From positions 36,506 through 100,505 of the forward strand of contig JBOGXA010000012.1 of NCBI GenBank assembly GCA_050694175.1: a stretch of DNA of 64,000 nucleotides, written 5' to 3'. Source of the DNA: JBOGXA01 sp050694175 (lineage in GTDB: Bacteria; Actinomycetota; CADDZG01; WHSQ01). This document shows, piece by piece, positions 9,259 to 17,414 of the stretch; position 1 is the stretch's first letter; each line of letters starts with the position of its first letter. The notes under the pieces are model-generated. The model was not told the DNA's origin. It was given only the letters and a program-made list of their open reading frames with translations, and did not search any database. The translations under genes were made by a program, and so were the position numbers.

Positions 9259-10710
9259 CTAGCCCGGGATTAAGCGGAGGCGACCCGCGTCGTCGGCCTC
9301 GAGTTGGTGGTAGTCCCACTTTACGCCGCGGGGCCCCGGGCGCTCGAGCTTCTGGGCGACGACCACTTTGTTGCCGTCGGTGCGCACGTTTATGAGCCCG
9401 TAGACCGCGACCTCGCGCTCGATCGTGGCGAGCAGACCGTCGATGTCACCTTGGATCGCTTCGCGCTTGATCGCGTCCGTCGTGCGTTCCCGCCGGTCGT
9501 AGAGAGTCCTTAGCTCGGCGCGCAGCGCCTCTGGGCGCTTGACGTTCTCCTTGTGCGAGCGGGCGAGTTCGGTGCTGAACACAAGCGGTCGTTCGCCCCT
9601 GCTCCACCGCCCGATCGCTCCGAGGGTGTCCGGGCGGGGATGTGCGAACGGCTCGTCGTCCCCGCTCGACACGATCGTCGCGGTCGCATTTACACCCTCG
9701 ACGAAAGCATCCGTGAAGTCCGCGCTGCCGTGGTGGCAGGCCTTGGCGACGTCGGCCTCGAAGAGCTCGCGGGCGGCGGCGACCATCTCCCCTCGCTGCC
9801 CGCCGCTCGCTCCCGCCGGGTCGGTTCCCGTGTAGTGCTGGAGGAGATAGCGCTCGGCGGCGGTGTTGAGGTCGCCGCCCATGAAGATCCGTACGCCTCT
9901 GTACCGGAGCATGAGGAGCACCGAGTGGCCGTTCTTCGTCTCCCCGTCGCTGCCCAGCCGGCGCAGGACGAGGTGGCCGTCGACCCGTTCCGGCACAGGG
10001 CCGAGAACTCTTATCTCGAGATCCCCCCCTTCCTCGAAGCCCGGCATGAAGCCGTCCTCGACCGACAGCATGCGGAAGTCACCGACGCGGCCCCCATCGG
10101 CGGCCGCTTTGAGGAGCGTCGGGTAGTACTTTCGCCCGACAAGCGCCGGATCCGACAGGATCTGGTCGAGCTGCTCCTTGTTCGTCACGACGTCGGTGAG
10201 GTACGAAATTCTGCCCCGCCTGACCGCGGGGCCGAGGGTTGTGCCGGTACGTTCCACTATCCCATTGTGAAAGAGGCTTTCGAAGCTGAATTGGGACGAG
10301 CCGAACAGCTTCTGAAAACCCATGTAGTGGTCGACATCCGAATGCGTGATGACGGCGGCCTTGAATCTGATTCGCCCGCCGCGCCTCAGGTTGAATCGCC
10401 AGTTCAAGAACCTGTACATGTTGTCGCTCTCACCCGCGTCGACGACGATGAACTCATCGTCGGGAGTGACTATGAAGCTCCCGTCGCCCTGACCGACATC
10501 CACGAAGTTGATCTCGAGGACGCGCTCATCCTGGATCGTTGATTCGTGCATCCACCCGTTCTCGCGGCGGGCGCGCACCTCGACCCACTCCCCGACCCTC
10601 CCCTCCTTGATCTCGACATAGTCGCCCCAGATGAGCTGCTGGATCCGGTTGCCGTCGGGTGCGTCGAGCACGAAGGGGGCCGGGTAGGCGGCGAAGTGCG
10701 GATCAGCCAT
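9259..10710 (-). CDS. SH3-like domain plus ComEC/Rec2-type metallo-beta-lactamase protein
   Basis: Protein of 483 aa with an N-terminal SH3-like segment (about residues 1-65) followed by a ComEC-like metallo-beta-lactamase fold: VDVGQGDGSFI near 72, metal-binding THSDVDHYMGF, FMGGDL, and a late KACHHGS corresponding to the GHHGS motif of ComEC C-termini. A helical region and a tail follow. It has no membrane segments, so it is not the DNA-uptake channel. It is likely a soluble hydrolase, possibly on nucleic acid or nucleotide; this is inference. No signal peptide is seen. Confidence 0.82.
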   Translation of the reverse strand: MADPHFAAYPAPFVLDAPDGNRIQQLIWGDYVEIKEGRVGEWVEVRARRENGWMHESTIQDERVLEINFVDVGQGDGSFIVTPDDEFIVVDAGESDNMYRFLNWRFNLRRGGRIRFKAAVITHSDVDHYMGFQKLFGSSQFSFESLFHNGIVERTGTTLGPAVRRGRISYLTDVVTNKEQLDQILSDPALVGRKYYPTLLKAAADGGRVGDFRMLSVEDGFMPGFEEGGDLEIRVLGPVPERVDGHLVLRRLGSDGETKNGHSVLLMLRYRGVRIFMGGDLNTAAERYLLQHYTGTDPAGASGGQRGEMVAAARELFEADVAKACHHGSADFTDAFVEGVNATATIVSSGDDEPFAHPRPDTLGAIGRWSRGERPLVFSTELARSHKENVKRPEALRAELRTLYDRRERTTDAIKREAIQGDIDGLLATIEREVAVYGLINVRTDGNKVVVAQKLERPGPRGVKWDYHQLEADDAGRLRLIPG

Positions 10711-10736
10711 CGATCACTCCGGATGTCTTAGGCACA

Positions 10737-11525
10737 TCAGCGGCCGGTGAAGCGCGGCTCGCGCTTCTCTATCCACGCCATCACGGCTTCGCGAGTGTCT
10801 TCGCTCGAGAAGCACAGTGCCTGCGCGAGGGATTCGGCATCGAGCGTTTCCTCTATGGACCGCTCGGGGGCCCGGTTGAGGTTCTCCTTAATCAGCGCGA
10901 CCGTTCGCGGCGGTTGGGCCGCGAGTCGCGAGGCCAGGTCCTTCACCACGGCGTCGATCCCGTCGTCGTCGCACAGTCGATTGACCAGGCCAATGTCGTT
11001 CGCTTCTTCGGCGGACAAAACGTCCCCGAGCAGGGCCAGCTCCTTGGCGCGATGGAGTGGAAGCAACCGGGTCAACGCCCACGATCCCCCGAAGTCGACG
11101 ACGAGCCCGCGCTTCACGAACAGCTCCGCGAAGCTTGCGCTGCGCGACGCCACGACGAGATCGCACGAGAGCGCGAGGTTGCAGCCCGCACCCGCGGCAA
11201 TACCGGTGACGCGCGCCACGGTGGGTACCCGGCACGTGATCACGGCGTGGGCGATGCGATGGATGCGGTGCATCCGATCCTTCAGCTCGAACGGGGACGC
11301 GACCATGGTCGCTGCGTCGGTGAGATCGGCTCCCGACGAGAAAGCGTCACCTGCACCGGTGACCACGAGACAACGGACCTCCGGGTCCTCCGACGCGCGC
11401 TCGAACGCCTTCCCGATCTCTTCGAACATGACCCACGACATCGCGTTCTTCTTGGCGGGACGGTTGAGCGTGACCGTGGCGACCTGATCGTCTTGCTCCC
11501 AGACGAGGGTTTCGTACTCAGCCAC
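10737..11525 (-). CDS. Enoyl-CoA hydratase/isomerase family protein
   Basis: Crotonase-fold protein of 262 aa acting on acyl-CoA thioesters. Oxyanion-hole segments are GAGDAFSSGADL and GIAAGAGCNLALSCDLVVAS, followed by FAELFVKRGLVVDFGGSWAL and the C-terminal FSSEDTREAVMAWIEKREPRF. This is the usual hydratase/isomerase layout and length. The glutamate set does not reveal the exact reaction. It lies just upstream of the SH3-ComEC-like gene and just downstream of yraN on the same strand. Confidence 0.92.
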   Translation of the reverse strand: MAEYETLVWEQDDQVATVTLNRPAKKNAMSWVMFEEIGKAFERASEDPEVRCLVVTGAGDAFSSGADLTDAATMVASPFELKDRMHRIHRIAHAVITCRVPTVARVTGIAAGAGCNLALSCDLVVASRSASFAELFVKRGLVVDFGGSWALTRLLPLHRAKELALLGDVLSAEEANDIGLVNRLCDDDGIDAVVKDLASRLAAQPPRTVALIKENLNRAPERSIEETLDAESLAQALCFSSEDTREAVMAWIEKREPRFTGR

Positions 11526-11534
11526 CGCACCTCC

Positions 11535-11888
11535 TCAAAAAGCGTTCTCCAGGTGAGTAACCGTAAGCCCCGAGCCCGTAACGAGGACCGAGACCACGTC
11601 GAAGCGTAGTTCGTGCCCCCACATCCGGTTGTCCGCCAGCCATGCCGCAGCCAGCCTGCGGATGCGGGCCCGCTTGACGTAGTTCACCGCCTCGGAGGGT
11701 GCCCCGAAGCGGTCGGTTGACCGGGTCTTGACCTCACAGAAGACGATCTCGGAGCCGCGGCGCACGACGAGATCGAGCTCGCCGCCCGGGAGACGGGAGT
11801 TACGGGCGATGATGTCGTAGCCGAGATCCCGATAGAGGCGGGCGGCCGCGTCCTCGCCACGCCGCCCCAGATCGATGCGCGTGCTCAT
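11535..11888 (-). CDS. YraN family protein (UPF0102)
   Basis: Small nuclease-fold protein of 117 aa. The pattern LGRRGEDAAARLYRDLGYDIIARN, GELDLVVRRG, VFCEVKTR is the conserved YraN/UPF0102 core, with a PD-(D/E)XK-like acid and lysine arrangement (GELD ... EVKTR). The frame is open to 12008, but homology begins at ATG 11888 (MSTRIDLGRRG). In actinobacteria it commonly sits beside rnhB and a DUF2469 gene, as here. Its precise role is unknown. Confidence 0.92.
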   Translation of the reverse strand: MSTRIDLGRRGEDAAARLYRDLGYDIIARNSRLPGGELDLVVRRGSEIVFCEVKTRSTDRFGAPSEAVNYVKRARIRRLAAAWLADNRMWGHELRFDVVSVLVTGSGLTVTHLENAF

Positions 11889-11970
11889 GGGCTCAGCGTA
11901 CGAAGAGGGTGTGACATGTTGGTTGGGGGCTAGGGTCCGAGGCAGGAGCCCTGGTGCCGAAGACCCCGAG

Positions 11971-12300
11971 TTAGTCGCCCACTCCGGGTGGGTTCGGCAC
12001 GAGGTCACGCTCGGCGAGTTGCGCCAGCTCCTCCACGTTGAGGTCCCTGAAGGTCACGACCTTCACGTGCGAGACGAACCGGGCGGGGCGGTGCATGTCC
12101 CACACCCACGCATCGGTGAGCTCGACTTCGAACCACACCTTGGTGCCGACATGCTTGGTGTCGACCTTGACCTCGTTGGCGAGGTAGAAGCGCCGCTCGG
12201 TCTCCACGACGAACTTGAACATGGGGAGGACATCCCGGTACTCCTTATAGAGCTGGAGCTCCATCTCGGCCTCGTACTTTTCGAGGTCCTCGACGCTCAT
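11971..12300 (-). CDS. DUF2469 family protein
   Basis: Protein of 109 aa with the actinobacterial DUF2469 sequence: MSVEDLEKYEAEMELQLYKE, FKFVVETERRFYLANEV, VELTDAWVWDMHRPARFV, VTFRDLNVEELAQ. Function is unknown, but the family is nearly confined to Actinomycetota and is a useful lineage marker. Its ATG overlaps the rnhB stop (ATGA), so it is coupled to rnhB. Confidence 0.95.
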   Translation of the reverse strand: MSVEDLEKYEAEMELQLYKEYRDVLPMFKFVVETERRFYLANEVKVDTKHVGTKVWFEVELTDAWVWDMHRPARFVSHVKVVTFRDLNVEELAQLAERDLVPNPPGVGD

Positions 12301-12995
12301 GTCATCTCCTCGCAGAACTCGGATACGGCCTCCATCAAGTCTCGCGCCTTCTCGGTGGGCGCAACAGCATCATCCCCGGGAAACCCGGTGACGCCGTAGA
12401 AGGAGCGGCGGTGGATCGGGCATGGCCCGTACTCCTTGAGCGCTCGCCAGTGGTGGCGGGTCCCGTAGCCGACGTTGCTGGCGAAGCCGTAGCTCGGGTA
12501 CTTGCGGTGATATCTGCGCATAACTGCGTCCCTGTGCTCCTTGGCCACTATCGACGCGGCGGCAACACTCGTTGAGACCGCATCGGCCTTCTTCACGCCG
12601 AGAGCGGGGACGGGGGGACGGCGCAGCCTGAAGCCGTCAACCAGCAGATAGTCGGGCTCCAGAGGAAGGCTCTTGACGGCGCGCCTGAGGGCGTCGAGGT
12701 TGCACCGCTGAAGGCCCACCCGGTCGATCCGGTCGGGCCGCACGCGCACCACCGATACAGCGAGGGCTAGGGAGCGAATCTCCTCGACCAGCACTGCCCG
12801 CTGGCGCCGGGTGCACATCTTGGAGTCCCTGAGTCCTTCGATATGTGCGCCCGGGGGCAGTATGACCGCGGCCGCCACAAGGGGCCCGGCGAGGGCACCG
12901 CGGCCGACCTCATCGGCCCCCGCGACACGTTCGAATCCCCCATCGGCAAGGCGAGCTTCCATCAGCCCGCTTGCGTCGGTCACCATCGGCCTCAC
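12297..12995 (-). CDS. rnhB: Ribonuclease HII
   Basis: Enzyme of 232 aa that cleaves RNA in RNA-DNA hybrids and single ribonucleotides in DNA. The catalytic acidic residues are in AGADEVGRGALAGPLV (D28, E29) and LLVDGFRLR; VSTSVAAASIVAKEHRD, YPSYGFASNVGYGTRHH and HRRSF are further family motifs. GTG 12995 and ATG 12986 are both possible starts, and no strong ribosome-binding site decides. It is transcribed with DUF2469 and probably yraN. Confidence 0.94.
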   Translation of the reverse strand: MRPMVTDASGLMEARLADGGFERVAGADEVGRGALAGPLVAAAVILPPGAHIEGLRDSKMCTRRQRAVLVEEIRSLALAVSVVRVRPDRIDRVGLQRCNLDALRRAVKSLPLEPDYLLVDGFRLRRPPVPALGVKKADAVSTSVAAASIVAKEHRDAVMRRYHRKYPSYGFASNVGYGTRHHWRALKEYGPCPIHRRSFYGVTGFPGDDAVAPTEKARDLMEAVSEFCEEMT

Positions 12996-13100
12996 GATAG
13001 CCGAGCGAAACCGGAAGGTGCGAGCTTTACAGGGCGACCGGGCGCAGGGTTACCGAATATGTAACTTGGGCGCCCTCTCGACGTTTTCCGGCCGTTTGAG

Positions 13101-14069
13101 TTACAGACCGCCGAAATCGCCGGGGGGCCAGATGATGATGAATGCCTTTCCGACGACCTTGTCCTCCCCGATGGGGCCGATGACGCGCGAGTCCTGGGAG
13201 TTGTTGCGGTTGTCGCCCATCACGAAAACTGTGTTGGGAGGCACCAGGCAGCCGTTCCCTTCGACCTCCATCTCGAACCGCCGGCAGTCCCGCGCCACGA
13301 ACGGCTGGCTCAGGTGATCCTCTCCGCCGCGGATGTAGGACTCGTCTATGACCTCTCCGTTAATCTCCAGTTTTCGCGGGCGGCCCTCGTAGCGGACGGT
13401 GTCCCCCTCAACGGCCACCACTCGTTTGATGTAGTCCTCCTCTTTGCCCGTCGGGAGCCCAAGCAGTTCGCGAAGGAAAGCTCGAGCGTCGTCGTACCAG
13501 GGGAGGTCGTCGGTTCGACCCAGAACATCCTTCGAGAAAACGATGACATCTCCGCGCTCGGGTTCGCTGAAGAGATAGCTGATCTTTTCAACGATGACGC
13601 GATCGCCCTCATGAAGGGTCGGTCGCATCGATGCCGATGGGATGAAGAACGCCTGCGCCACAAAGGTCTTGACCAACACGGCGATCAGAAACGCAATCAG
13701 TACAAGGATCGGAAGCTCGATCAGCTGGTGCCTCAGCGGGCGCTTCCTCTTCTTCTTCTTGGGGGTTTCGGCACCGGGCGCGCCGGCGGGCTTCGGCGGC
13801 GGCTCGGTTGTCGTGGCCGTCCCGGCTACAGGCCGATCGCCCCGGATCGACTCATCGAGCGCCTGCTGCAGCTTGGAAGCGGGCATTGTGTTGGTGACAG
13901 CGCCCTCCGGAGCCGCGCCGTCGCTCAGCTCGCGGCGGACTCGATTAGCGAGCTCATCATCGATCGCGGCATTGTGGTTCTCGACCGGGCGTCCGATCGT
14001 TTTGAGGTGCTCCACCACCGTGGTGGAGCTGACACCGAGCTCTCGCGCGACCTCATCTATCCGGGGCAT
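13101..14069 (-). CDS. lepB: Signal peptidase I with N-terminal IF2_N-like domain
   Basis: Membrane serine protease of 322 aa that removes signal peptides at the outer face of the membrane. Residues about 1-48 (RIDEVARELGVSSTTVVEHL...) look like the IF2_N helical domain of translation initiation factor IF-2, which is not part of normal signal peptidases. After a Pro/Lys-rich linker (65-115) come a transmembrane helix (118-136), catalytic Ser147 in PSASMRPTL, Lys215 in YIKRVVAVEGD, and MGDNRNNSQDSRVIGPI. It is one of two tandem copies, just upstream of rnhB. Peptidase identity is firm; the role of the added domain is unknown. Confidence 0.92.
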   Translation of the reverse strand: MPRIDEVARELGVSSTTVVEHLKTIGRPVENHNAAIDDELANRVRRELSDGAAPEGAVTNTMPASKLQQALDESIRGDRPVAGTATTTEPPPKPAGAPGAETPKKKKRKRPLRHQLIELPILVLIAFLIAVLVKTFVAQAFFIPSASMRPTLHEGDRVIVEKISYLFSEPERGDVIVFSKDVLGRTDDLPWYDDARAFLRELLGLPTGKEEDYIKRVVAVEGDTVRYEGRPRKLEINGEVIDESYIRGGEDHLSQPFVARDCRRFEMEVEGNGCLVPPNTVFVMGDNRNNSQDSRVIGPIGEDKVVGKAFIIIWPPGDFGGL

Positions 14070-14099
14070 GACCGAAAGGGTAAAGCCAAACCCATCGAA

Positions 14100-14777
14100 T
14101 CACAGCCCCCCGATGTCTCCGGGCGGCCAGACGATGACGAACGCGCGCCCGACGATCGAGTCGGTTGGGATCGGGCCGAACACCCGTGAGTCGTCGGACC
14201 CGTCGCGGTTGTCGCCCATCACAAAGACCGTGCCTTCCGGGACATCGATCGGACCAAAACGTTCGGTCGATGTGTCCTCCGGCAGATACGGCTCTTCGAT
14301 CGGCTCGCCGTCGACCAGGACCCGTCCGCCCGCGGCCTGGACGGTTTCACCTTCCGTGGCGATCACGCGCTTGATCAGATCCGTCCCGTCTGTTGGAAAA
14401 CCGAACAGCTCCTTGACCGCATCGGTGAGCCCCTTCCACACCGACTCGTCATCGTCGCCCGGGGGCCCGGCAACACCTCGTTCGAAGACGATGACGTCGC
14501 CGCGGCCGGGCTCCCCGAACCACTGGCTCACCTTTTCGACTAGCACGCGGTCGTTCCTCACCAAAGTTGGGTTCATGGACCCGGACGGTATGTAGAAGGC
14601 CTGCAGCAGAAACGTCTTGATGAGCAATGCAACCGCAAAGGCGACGATTACCAGGACGGGCAGCTCTCTCCAGACAGGCTTCCTTCGCTGGGCACCCTCC
14701 TCAGGAGGAGTGGGCGGCGCTGCGGTCGGGCGCGCGGCGCGAGTCGGTGCCTCCCTTTCAGAGGACGACGCGTCCAA
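14100..14777 (-). CDS. lepB: Signal peptidase I (second copy)
   Basis: Signal peptidase I of 225 aa without the extra N-terminal domain. It has a short cytosolic tail, a transmembrane helix at about 38-56, catalytic Ser67 in IPSGSMNPTL, Lys136 in LIKRVIATEGE and MGDNRDGSDDSRVFGPI, and ends with WPPGDIGGL like its neighbour, so the two arose by duplication. It follows rplS by only a few bases and precedes the longer copy. Paired signal peptidases behind rplS are common in actinobacteria. Confidence 0.95.
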   Translation of the reverse strand: MDASSSEREAPTRAARPTAAPPTPPEEGAQRRKPVWRELPVLVIVAFAVALLIKTFLLQAFYIPSGSMNPTLVRNDRVLVEKVSQWFGEPGRGDVIVFERGVAGPPGDDDESVWKGLTDAVKELFGFPTDGTDLIKRVIATEGETVQAAGGRVLVDGEPIEEPYLPEDTSTERFGPIDVPEGTVFVMGDNRDGSDDSRVFGPIPTDSIVGRAFVIVWPPGDIGGL

Positions 14778-14780
14778 GCG

Positions 14781-15131
14781 CTAAGCCTGGCGCCGCTCTT
14801 TGATCTTCGTCGCCTTCTTGCCGATCCGAGAACGCAGGTAGTAGAGCTTCGCCCGGCGAACATGGCCGCGGGTAACGACCTCGATCTTGGAGAGCATCGG
14901 GGAATGTACCGGAAAGGTCCGCTCGACTCCGACGCCGAACGAGATCTTGCGCACCGTGAACGTCTCGGACAGCCGGCTCCCACGTCGCCGGATGACGACG
15001 CCCTCGAACATCTGGACCCGCTCGCGCTCTCCCTCGACGACGCGGACGTGGACCCGCACGGTATCGCCGGGGCGGAACTCCGGTATGTCGTCGCGCAGAT
15101 GCGACCGCTCTACAACGTCGATCGTGCTCAT
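14781..15131 (-). CDS. rplS: 50S ribosomal protein L19
   Basis: L19, 116 aa, a large-subunit protein at the interface with 30S. Hallmarks are FRPGDTVRVHVRVVEG, RVQMFEGVVIRRRG, SETFTVRKISFGVGVERTFP and RAKLYYLRSRIGKKATKIKE. The frame is open to 15287 through the tRNA region, but an AAGGAG site six bases before ATG 15131 fixes the start. It heads the rplS-lepB-lepB run. No trmD or rpsP is seen upstream; tRNA genes sit there instead. Confidence 0.97.
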   Translation of the reverse strand: MSTIDVVERSHLRDDIPEFRPGDTVRVHVRVVEGERERVQMFEGVVIRRRGSRLSETFTVRKISFGVGVERTFPVHSPMLSKIEVVTRGHVRRAKLYYLRSRIGKKATKIKERRQA

Positions 15132-15201
15132 CTCTTGCTCCTTACTTATCGCCTGGTCGCGGTGCGCGAATAGCACCGGGCCGGGCGTATGACATCCCGC
15201 G

Positions 15202-15248
15202 CGCCGACCACCGTAGCCCGGACGGGATTCGAACCCGTGATCTCCGCC
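15202..15248 (-). repeat. Partial tRNA-Glu duplicate (3' half)
   Basis: Positions 15202-15248 are identical over 47 bp to 15278-15324, which covers the 3' half of the intact tRNA-Glu (distal anticodon stem, variable loop, T arm, acceptor 3' strand) plus 12 bp of trailer. The remaining 5' half is missing; 15249-15277 is unrelated. This is a pseudo-tRNA or a scar, not a functional tRNA. Confidence 0.85.
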
Positions 15249-15289
15249 ACCCCGGATGGGCGTGCGGCGTCCTCGGACGCCGACCACCG

Positions 15290-15364
15290 TAGCCCGGACG
15301 GGATTCGAACCCGTGATCTCCGCCTTGAGAGGGCGGCGTCCTTGGCCAACTAGACTACCGGGCC
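15290..15364 (-). tRNA. tRNA-Glu (CTC)
   Basis: The minus strand folds into a full cloverleaf: acceptor GGCCCGG paired with CCGGGCT (G-U at 1-72), anticodon loop CTCTCAA giving anticodon CTC, T-loop TTCGAAT on an ACGGG/CCCGT stem, and discriminator A. CCA is not encoded. It is 75 nt long and lies close to gltX, whose product charges it. Confidence 0.95.
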
Positions 15365-15417
15365 AAGCTAGATGGGGACGTTTCGGCCCGCCATTCTGCC
15401 ATAGGGCGGGAACCGCG

Positions 15418-15489
15418 CTGGGGCGCCTGGACTCGAACCAGGACTAACGGAACCAGAATCCGCCGGGCTGCCAATTACCCCACGCCCCA
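15418..15489 (-). tRNA. tRNA-Gln (CTG)
   Basis: The minus strand folds as a 72-nt tRNA: acceptor TGGGGCG/CGCCCCA, D stem GGGT/GCCC, anticodon stem GCGGA/TCCGT with loop TTCTGGT (anticodon CTG), T-loop TTCGAGT and discriminator G. The U1-A72 start is typical of tRNA-Gln. With gatCAB in the window it is probably mischarged by GltX and then amidated. Confidence 0.95.
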
Positions 15490-15513
15490 CCGGTGCTCTG
15501 CCCGGCGAGGATA

Positions 15514-16956
15514 TCAAGCCCCCGCGGCCCGCCTCAGTCGCTCGATCGTCGGCTCTCGACCGAGGATCTCCAGGGACTCGAACAACGGAGGCGACACCAG
15601 CGTTCCCGTCACTGCCGCCCGGATCGGCTGGAAAGCCTTGCGGGGCTTGAGGTCGCGCGCCTCGGCCAGGTCCCGGAGCGACGCTTCGATTGTCTCGGCC
15701 CTCCAGGCGCCGATTCCTTCCAGGGCCGCGGCGACGGCGGCGAGGTAATCGCCCTGGCCGGCGATCGCCTTCGCCGCCTTCTCGTCCGAGTGCACGTCCT
15801 CGAACAGGAACCGGACCATCGCGGGTGCTTCGTCTAGCGTCTTGAGCCTCTCGATCAACAGCGGAACGACCGCCTCCAAGATGAGACGACCTTCAGGGGT
15901 ATCGGCGGGGAGCCCCGCGCGCACACAAAACGGCACGAGCTCGTCGGTCACTCGCCGGGGAGACAAGGATCGGATGTAGTGACCGTTCAACCACTCGAGC
16001 TTGTCGGTGTCGAAGGCGGCCGGGTTCTTACCGACGCGATCGAGAGAGAACCGTTCTATGAGCTCGTCGACCGAGAAAATGTTCGTCCGGTCGTCGTAGG
16101 ACCAACCCAGAAGAGCGAGGTAGTTGACCATCGCCTCGGGCAAGATGCCGCGGTCTCGATAGGCGCGCACGGCGACATCCCCCCATCGCTTCGACAACGG
16201 CCTACCGTCGTTCCCAACCAGCAGCGGGAGATGAGCGAAGACAGGAGTGTCGGTCACTGCCATTGCTTCACGCAACAACAGTTGACGCGGGGTTGCCGAG
16301 ATCAGATCTTCACCGCGCACGATGTGCGTGATGCTCATGAGCGCGTCGTCGACTCCGGCCGCCAGCATGTAGGTCGGCGACCCGTCGGAGCGCTGGACTA
16401 TGAAGTCGGGGATCTGCGCGGTATCCGTCGTGATCGTCCCCCTGACGATGTCGTCGAACGTCACCGTCCGGCGTTCGGGCACCTTGAAACGAACGGCGAA
16501 CGGGCGCCCTTCGGCTTCGTAGCCGTCTCTTTCTGCTTGGCTCAGCGTGCGGCAGCGACCGTCGTAGCCCGGAGCTCGTCGGTCGGCGCGCGCCGCCTTC
16601 CGCCGAGCCTCGAGCTCCTCCTGCGTGCAGTAACACCTGTAGGCATGGTCGCCGGCGACCAACTTCTCGGTGGCTGCCCGGTAGTGATCGACCCGCTCGC
16701 TCTGCCGGTAGGGGCCGAAGGAGCCCCCGACCTCGGGTCCCTCGTCCCAGTCGAGGCCCAGCCACCGCAGGTCCTCGAGCACCGCTCGATACGCATCCTC
16801 CGTCGCCCGCTTGGCATCGGTGTCCTCGATGCGCAGCACGAAGGTGCCTCCATGACGGCGCGCCAGTAGCCAGTTGTAGAGGGCCGTGCGCGCATTGCCG
16901 ACGTGGATCGAGCCACTGGGGGCCGGCGCTATTCGAGTTCGGATCGGACCAGTCAT
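15514..16956 (-). CDS. gltX: Glutamyl-tRNA synthetase
   Basis: Class I synthetase of 480 aa. The HIGH-equivalent is HVGN at residues 18-21 in APAPSGSIHVGNARTALYNW, followed by FVLRIEDTD, and the KMSKS-equivalent is PLSKRWGD. The C-terminal helical anticodon-binding part ends near PTIERLRRAAGA. It ligates glutamate to tRNA-Glu and, since GatCAB is encoded nearby and no GlnRS is seen, probably also to tRNA-Gln. The two cognate tRNA genes lie just downstream on the same strand. Confidence 0.97.
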   Translation of the reverse strand: MTGPIRTRIAPAPSGSIHVGNARTALYNWLLARRHGGTFVLRIEDTDAKRATEDAYRAVLEDLRWLGLDWDEGPEVGGSFGPYRQSERVDHYRAATEKLVAGDHAYRCYCTQEELEARRKAARADRRAPGYDGRCRTLSQAERDGYEAEGRPFAVRFKVPERRTVTFDDIVRGTITTDTAQIPDFIVQRSDGSPTYMLAAGVDDALMSITHIVRGEDLISATPRQLLLREAMAVTDTPVFAHLPLLVGNDGRPLSKRWGDVAVRAYRDRGILPEAMVNYLALLGWSYDDRTNIFSVDELIERFSLDRVGKNPAAFDTDKLEWLNGHYIRSLSPRRVTDELVPFCVRAGLPADTPEGRLILEAVVPLLIERLKTLDEAPAMVRFLFEDVHSDEKAAKAIAGQGDYLAAVAAALEGIGAWRAETIEASLRDLAEARDLKPRKAFQPIRAAVTGTLVSPPLFESLEILGREPTIERLRRAAGA

Positions 16957-17040
16957 GCCGCCCAGCCTACGGTTGTGATTAATTCATTCCGTGCCGGCAA
17001 CCGATAAACGCGAGCCGACACGGAAAGAACCCCTATTACT

Positions 17041-17152
17041 CACCCTACGAGGGTGCAAATCTCACCCGCTCGGGTGAAGGACCGCCGCCTCGGCACGGCG
17101 AAATTTCGCGACCTCCGGCCCACCGCCGGAGCACCCGACAAAGGGAGCGGTC
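17041..17152 (+). promoter_or_regulatory. Hairpin-rich leader before a small ORF
   Basis: Three hairpins occur within about 110 bp: CACCC/GGGTG (17041-17055), TCACCC-GCTC-GGGTGA, and CTCCGG/CCGGAG, ending in AAAGGGAG just before GTG 17153. This looks like a structured 5' UTR. I could not match it to a known riboswitch; the GCAAATC-stem-GGAC part only loosely resembles GEMM-I. Confidence 0.35.
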
Positions 17153-17389
17153 GTGAACGACGCCACGGTAGAGCTGTACAACGAGGGACTGGACGATCTC
17201 ATCCACATGGTTAACGAAGCCCGCTTCCGGATCAACGCTTCCGACCTCGACGGATTCCAAGAAGCCATTCGCGCCCTGGTCGGCGTCGCCGGAGCGTGGC
17301 TATCCGAGCCGGCCGAGGCCGGCCTGATCCTTCTCCGCCGGGAAAGGTCTCACGCACTCCTCGGCGCGATATGCGGCGGTAACGGATGA
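17153..17389 (+). CDS. Small hypothetical protein
   Basis: ORF of 78 aa starting at GTG, preceded by AAAGGGAG at suitable spacing. The product is mildly acidic and probably helical (MNDATVELYNEGLDDLIHMV). No family is recognised. It lies between divergent gltX and convergent ilvE with its own hairpin-rich leader. ORFs on the other strand overlap it but lack comparable start signals. Real coding status is uncertain. Confidence 0.45.
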   Translation: MNDATVELYNEGLDDLIHMVNEARFRINASDLDGFQEAIRALVGVAGAWLSEPAEAGLILLRRERSHALLGAICGGNG

Positions 17390-17414
17390 CTCAGGCCTCC
17401 CGGGCCGCACGCGA

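Noticed and set aside
15132..15287. N-terminal extension of L19 through the tRNA repeat
   Set aside because: A ribosome-binding site and the family start place L19 at 15131; the extension covers the tRNA-Glu fragment.
17038..17110. Possible GEMM-I c-di-GMP riboswitch
   Set aside because: Only the GCAAATC-hairpin-GGAC part resembles it; the GCAAAGCC and receptor segments are missing. Kept only as an unassigned leader.
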